From: Stratiolaelaps scimitus
Taxonomy: Eukaryota; Arthropoda; Arachnida; Mesostigmata; Laelapidae
NCBI GenBank assembly: GCA_019614645.1
Contig: JABWDB010000017.1
Coordinates: 3,794,501 to 3,858,500, forward strand
Direction of reading: 5' to 3'
DNA: 64,000 nt
In this document: in pieces, positions 59,301 to 64,000 of the stretch
How the letters are laid out: each line of letters opens with the position of its first letter
Position numbering within the stretch: position 1 is the first letter of the stretch
The notes under the pieces: generated by a model
What the model was told of the DNA's origin: nothing
Databases searched by the model: none
What the model saw: only the letters and a program-made list of their open reading frames with translations
Program-made: the position numbers and the translations under genes

Positions 59301-60183
59301 CGAATGCACAGGCAGGCTCACGTCTGCTCATGTAGATAGATACATGTACTCTAGGGACCGCCGTCCCGCACGGGACGCCGTACGCTATCTCTGCTGAAAA
59401 AGAGAAAGCCGTCAGGAGTCTTCATGCCATCTATGGCACTGAGTTTGCGCAGCTCGCATACATTGTTCATTTACTCGTCTCAATAGTATAGCTTCACACA
59501 CGTCATCACGCAGATCGATTATGATAATACCATTTGTCTCTGCACCCTGCACGGCGACGGATCTGAGTTACGTTGCTGACTGAATGTCTATTACCAGTTC
59601 ATGGTGGCCGTGTCTCCATGTTGGCGGTGCTCGAACAGCAAGTGGGGTAGCAGGATGTGTGCAGCGGGTGCAGCGTGTCCAATGTGTCTGTGGGTGTTCA
59701 TATGCTTTCTGGGATAGGCTCAAGCGTTCGTTTAGTGCACGCAGCCGCAGTGGATACCCTCCACGGCGTGCGTTCCATCAGTATACTCCCTGTTCCAGCG
59801 CATAATATATATATCACTTTGCCCCAATGAAATCCACCCACGAATTTTCTAATTAGAGCCTCCCAACAAGCATTAACTCGATGCGCATGTAACGTGAGCA
59901 TAATGATTATCAAATGATAGTTGTTGAACTTTTGTCTGCTTGACACGTTTGGTTCTCTATTTCGGTTCTGTAGGACGAGCTGTCTCAGCCGGATCTGCCC
60001 ATCACCGTATGGCTCTGGTGGATTTCTATGTATAACGCTAGCCACGCTAGTCAAGATTAGTTACGGAGCAGACGTTAACAACGTTTTCTCATTAGACTTT
60101 AATCACGATTGATGGTTGGGCTGGATGTAATCGATCGACAGTCGTAATTTGGGGGGATATACATGGTAATGATTTACCAATCG
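56302..60183. other. Intergenic DNA with several AT microsatellites
   Basis: AT arrays lie at about 57392-57405, 57571-57587 and 58197-58214. A 132-codon plus frame at 58856-59254 overlaps two minus-strand frames and has no recognisable domain. Between 56580 and 58780 there is essentially no open frame of note. Confidence 0.5.
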
Positions 60184-60209
60184 ATATATATATATATATA
60201 TATATATAT
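60184..60209. repeat. (AT)n microsatellite
   Basis: About 13 uninterrupted TA units. Confidence 0.95.
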
Positions 60210-60610
60210 GAATAGATACTACTCTCCGGCCTCGCTGCTATGCATAGCATATGTCGATCTGAAGAGTGTTCAGTATGAGTTCACTACTCAGATACAGATG
60301 CGGTACGCAAGATACTCTGTGGTACTTCACTATGGGTGACTGGCGAGAGATCAGTTACTGGCGTAACAAGTACACGACACCATTTTAACGTGGTTCGCTC
60401 GTGCCTGCTTAGAAGATATACATACTATGACGTGACTATACTTATCAGTGGAAAGCTGTTCGGTGAAGATGAGTAAGTCGTCAACAGAGTCTTTGCCGCT
60501 CCTGAATCAGTGGATCATTCTGAACGATTTGACCCCTGCCAGATATTCCCTTATATCCACCTCCGCACATCGAAAATGCATAGCACTAGGACGCTACTGA
60601 CAGCAGGGTC
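60210..60610. other. Intergenic DNA beside the reverse-transcriptase fragment
   Basis: No recognised sequence. It could contain the decayed 3' part of the retroelement that follows on the minus strand. Confidence 0.4.
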
Positions 60611-60859
60611 CTATATACAAAAAGAAGACAGATACTTGGGCCACCAACGTCTCTGAGTTTCTTGGACGTTATGGTAACCGCATAACATTCTGGCGCTTGA
60701 GCAGTTATGCAGGTACTCCTGCCATCCAATTTTCTCCTGAAGGATCAGCCCCAAGCATTTTGTGGTCCGAGACAACAGAAGCTGAGTTCTGCTAAGTGTT
60801 ATCTTGCACAAGCTTAAATTATCTCTGGCAGTGATACGTATGTTGAGAACATACAACAC
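60611..60859 (-). pseudogene. Non-LTR reverse-transcriptase tail fragment
   Basis: The minus frame contains TKCLGLILQEKIGWQEYLHN. It corresponds to the (V)KYLGV-x-LD-x-K-L-x-W-x-x-H-(I/L) motif just after the palm domain of LINE reverse transcriptases, followed by the Arg/Ala-rich helix region in diverged form. No upstream YADD block was found next to it, so the fragment is truncated. Confidence 0.5.
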
Positions 60860-63311
60860 ACTCTTCTGTAGTGTGCAACTGTGGTGCTCTCTGTGCGTAT
60901 GTATTTCTATCTAAATTTCGCCTTTGGCTAATAAATGTTGTACCCATATTATCAGATGATTTTAGCTTGAGATCATTTTAAAGGCATGCTATACTATTTA
61001 CAGGTTTCGTACCGCTGAGATCTATTTTCCACTGCAATGTTCGTTCATTAAAAGGGCTCTTTCAATAAGATCCGCCTTTATTAAATTCAAAGCCTAGACA
61101 TGTACAATAACCAAAATCGTTAATATTGTATAGTTAATTGTCTACGATTATCATTGCCATTATTACCATCGTACACGGAGGGAGTTAAAGAGTTTCGCCG
61201 ATCCTGTCGCGTGTTCCGTACCTAAAGCTAACACCACCGCTAGTAACAAATGAATTTATCATCATAACCAATAACCTCGAACTCGCGATAGACTTCGTTC
61301 ATTTCTCGCGAAAACTTCGTATCGCTATTATGCGTAGACACCGAGCAACTCCAATGCCTAATGTGTTAGGTTTGCACCTGCCCGAACCATCTGCTTGAAT
61401 CATCGGTGGTAATGGAATTACCAATTAACTCGGATCATCATCTACGCCACATTGTACTAGCCAACAGCACGCCAACGGTTGCCGCGTATTTACGAGCGAG
61501 AGCATCCGAATGCTGGCCAATTGACCGCCATGTAACATCCAATGTGCACGTACAGCCACAATACGGCCTGCTAAGTGGCCACATAGTGGATTACCTAAGA
61601 CTGGATAGATGGCTGCAGCAGCCTTTGTGGCAGGATATTTGCCATGTACACACGCAAGGACTAATCAGTCACTTTTGGTGATGAATCGAGCTGCTCGATC
61701 GCCGTACGTATTGTACCCCCGCCCCCCAGAAGCATAACAGAGCCAGGCTAGAACCAGTTCGTTATACAGTTAGATATCTTGAGCAACAATTTGCTCTAGT
61801 ATGAGTGGCATAATTATGCTGTCAATGTGAGAAGGCGGGGGATGGGAGTGCCGGGCTTAAGGTCCAGCTATCTCAAGGTAAAGCTTTACCAGTAACAAGT
61901 GATACTGCTCCCAATAAGAAGTGATCTGTGAAAAGTGGAATAACGTGACTGTTTACCAGGGCAACACTGCAGACTGTTTAATATTCTGCATGTTGTTTAT
62001 GGGCTTGAGTCAATTGTTGACGGACTGTATCTTGCGGCGTAATGATGATGTGATCGTGCTTGTTTCGTGCCCTTTTTGCATTTTTGATCATTTTTAGCGC
62101 TCTCGATATAACTTCGTCACGTTCTGTGCGCAGAATTCAATGATTGGCCAAAGACAAAGAGGCTATATTCTAACCCCTCTAGATGGCTCGCAGGCTGCGG
62201 TCGTTGTTGCGACTCGTTCGCCCGTGAGATGTCCTTGAGTGAAGTCACCCACTCTCTTGTCTTGAACGTTTTACTGACTCCACCTGAATCTGTAATACCA
62301 GTAGTAAATGTATTGTAGGGTGAACGTCTCATTGTTCATATGTTCACCAATGTTCGATGAATTTTTTATTCGGGCTTGCTGCTTCAAGAGATAAAAATTT
62401 GATCATGGAACGCTGATTTCCAGCAGCAGTAAACGATGCCTCAGATCCTGGATTCATATCTGTTCCAAGAAACGCCAGCAGCGCTGAGCTGTATATGTAT
62501 AAGCAAAATCTCAGGTGTCAACACGTCAAAGTTCATCTCGCTATAACGCGTGGTTGCAAGGTTACGAAGGTTTTCCGATGTTCCGAAATAGCTCCGAAAG
62601 ACCCAACATAAAACAAAATCGCTAAGTACATAATTGCAGACACCTGCATAAGCATACGACCATATACATATCGTGGTGCATAACTGTGTCATTCAATCAT
62701 TTCCATTTCAACCAGCCAAGAGGGTAGATGGTGAGAACGATGCCAATGTTATTTGCACACCCAAGTAAATAAATGCGAGTTGAAGGTGAACCTGAATTTC
62801 ACAACATTTTTCGCATCAATCCTCATGGAAGCAGCTCATTCTAGCCGTCTGTTTGACTCGTTTACCGCCATAATCAAACTAAATACACTTTCTATTATCT
62901 ATGGCGACCGAGCTGCCCACATCACTCGGTTTCTTTATGTCTCAACGCTTTGCCCGAGTTCAGACAGTAGCGGCAGCTCCCTGATGATGATGCCGGCGTT
63001 TCCAGCCGCCTCGTTCCTCTTGGTGTCCCCTGTTGTCTGGTCTAGTTCGGGCAAAAAAGCAGGTGGAAAACCCACGCAGCCCCACTGTCGAGCTGCAAAA
63101 ATCGCTCAGTGAAATGATACCTCACGGGATGAGAGTCCAGGGAATGTTGCTGGGCAACCGGCAAAGATTACACGTGCTATTCTCGGAGTTCTCTTGCCGG
63201 GCACTGCGTGGATATTGTGGAAACGGGTCCCTCTCAGATAATAATCTCTGCCTCGTTCATTTAACTGAGAAATTCCCATGGGGTCGTATCCGAATGGGCG
63301 AAATTGATATG
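60860..63311. other. Intergenic DNA, no gene recognised
   Basis: Frames at 61406-61681 (plus, 91 codons) and 62753-63112 (plus, 119 codons) show no family or splice support. Otherwise nothing stands out. Confidence 0.45.
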
Positions 63312-63335
63312 CAATAATAATAATAATAATAATTA
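63312..63335. repeat. (AAT)n microsatellite
   Basis: Six or seven AAT units followed by TTATT. Confidence 0.95.
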
Positions 63336-64000
63336 TTGGTACTGTATGAACGTTGTTACCGCTGCTATTCATGCCACTTTGTTCGCGGGACATTACTGCA
63401 ATGCGAATATTTGACCAGCAACAATACCGACAACGACAGAGGGAAGAGCATAGCATGGAGCAAAAAGAACAGAAGGAAAACCCCTTTCTCAAGAGAAGCC
63501 TCTGGTTGGATGGCATATTCTATATGTAATATCATACGACGTACTACCCAAACTACGAATATGAGCCCGCGTTACTGAAGACTCTTCTTCACAACTATGT
63601 AAAATGAATTAATTAAAAGCTGGACTCAGCTTTCTCCATGTGTCACTACGTGGTTACGATATATATATATATATATATATAATGTCTAGGCCATTACGCT
63701 ATCACTGCTGTGGATGCGTTAGAAACAGCGGGGCACCTGCGATTAATATAAGGCGGTTGAGGTTGTCGTATATATGTTGTCTTTCAATTGCTTGAGCCTC
63801 CAGACCAATCCGATTGTTAGCTGCCGATGGTCTAGAAGCAAAAAAGGCGTCTGACATTCAACGCATTTTTCCACCATTAACACATTAGCCAATTTCACTA
63901 TCTGCGCAGAAGACGAGGATGAATCAGAGAATTCACTCTGCCCATGTTTGCTTGACTCAGCCCGGTCGCTTTGAGTCGACCGTAACCATATCATTTGAAT
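63336..64000. other. Intergenic DNA with an AT microsatellite
   Basis: A (TA)n array lies at 63659-63682. No coding region is supported up to the window edge. Confidence 0.5.

Noticed and set aside
63106..63516. Minus-strand frame of 136 codons
   Set aside because: It reads through the (AAT)n microsatellite as poly-Ile, and no domain is visible.
1..64000. CRISPR arrays, bacterial operons, rRNA genes and standard tRNA genes
   Set aside because: No regularly spaced direct repeats with unique spacers, no operon-like gene packing, no rRNA blocks, and no sequence that folds as a normal tRNA with proper box spacing.

Overview
The window looks like a gene-poor stretch of an invertebrate, most likely arthropod, nuclear genome. 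The coding sequence is split by GT-AG introns and the intergenic DNA is long and packed with short (AT)n arrays. There are mariner elements with TA-flanked inverted repeats, decayed non-LTR and LTR retroelement pieces, and one intact arthropod-type gustatory receptor gene. A mite or tick would fit the receptor and the mariner copies, but nothing here fixes the species.

Four protein-coding genes can be supported. (1) A plus-strand two-exon gene (12975-13094 joined to 14281-15708) encodes a secreted protein with a signal peptide, an Asn-glycosylation-rich middle and a Trp/Pro/Asn-rich tail. (2) A minus-strand gene (20479-18314) encodes a cytoplasmic-looking protein with a coiled coil, a Cys/His cluster and a tandem array of 36-residue proline-rich repeats. 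(3) A minus-strand two-exon gene (32928-32821 joined to 32658-31753) encodes a second secreted Trp/Pro/Asn-rich protein. It shares with gene 1 its exon structure, intron phase and first residues (MAW), so the two look like paralogues facing each other 16 kb apart. (4) A plus-strand intronless gustatory receptor-like gene lies at 50207-51301. Genes 1 and 3 may share a job in secretion; no link of genes 2 and 4 to them is visible.

The rest is mainly transposon debris. A mariner deletion derivative (16715-17756) keeps both terminal repeats. A second, 5'-truncated mariner lies at 38851-39700 beside a reverse-transcriptase remnant. Further reverse-transcriptase remnants lie near 41640, 43073-43350 and 60611-60859. 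A degenerate gag-type zinc knuckle lies at 34890-35000. A dispersed repeat is present in inverted copies at 24298-24723 and 35459-36116, and a second repeat in direct copies at 33109-33380 and 34269-34530. Three tRNA-like (Pol III box) segments, several perfect hairpins and many microsatellites complete the picture. Most of 1-12480, 44955-50100 and 51565-60180 holds nothing I can support as a gene.
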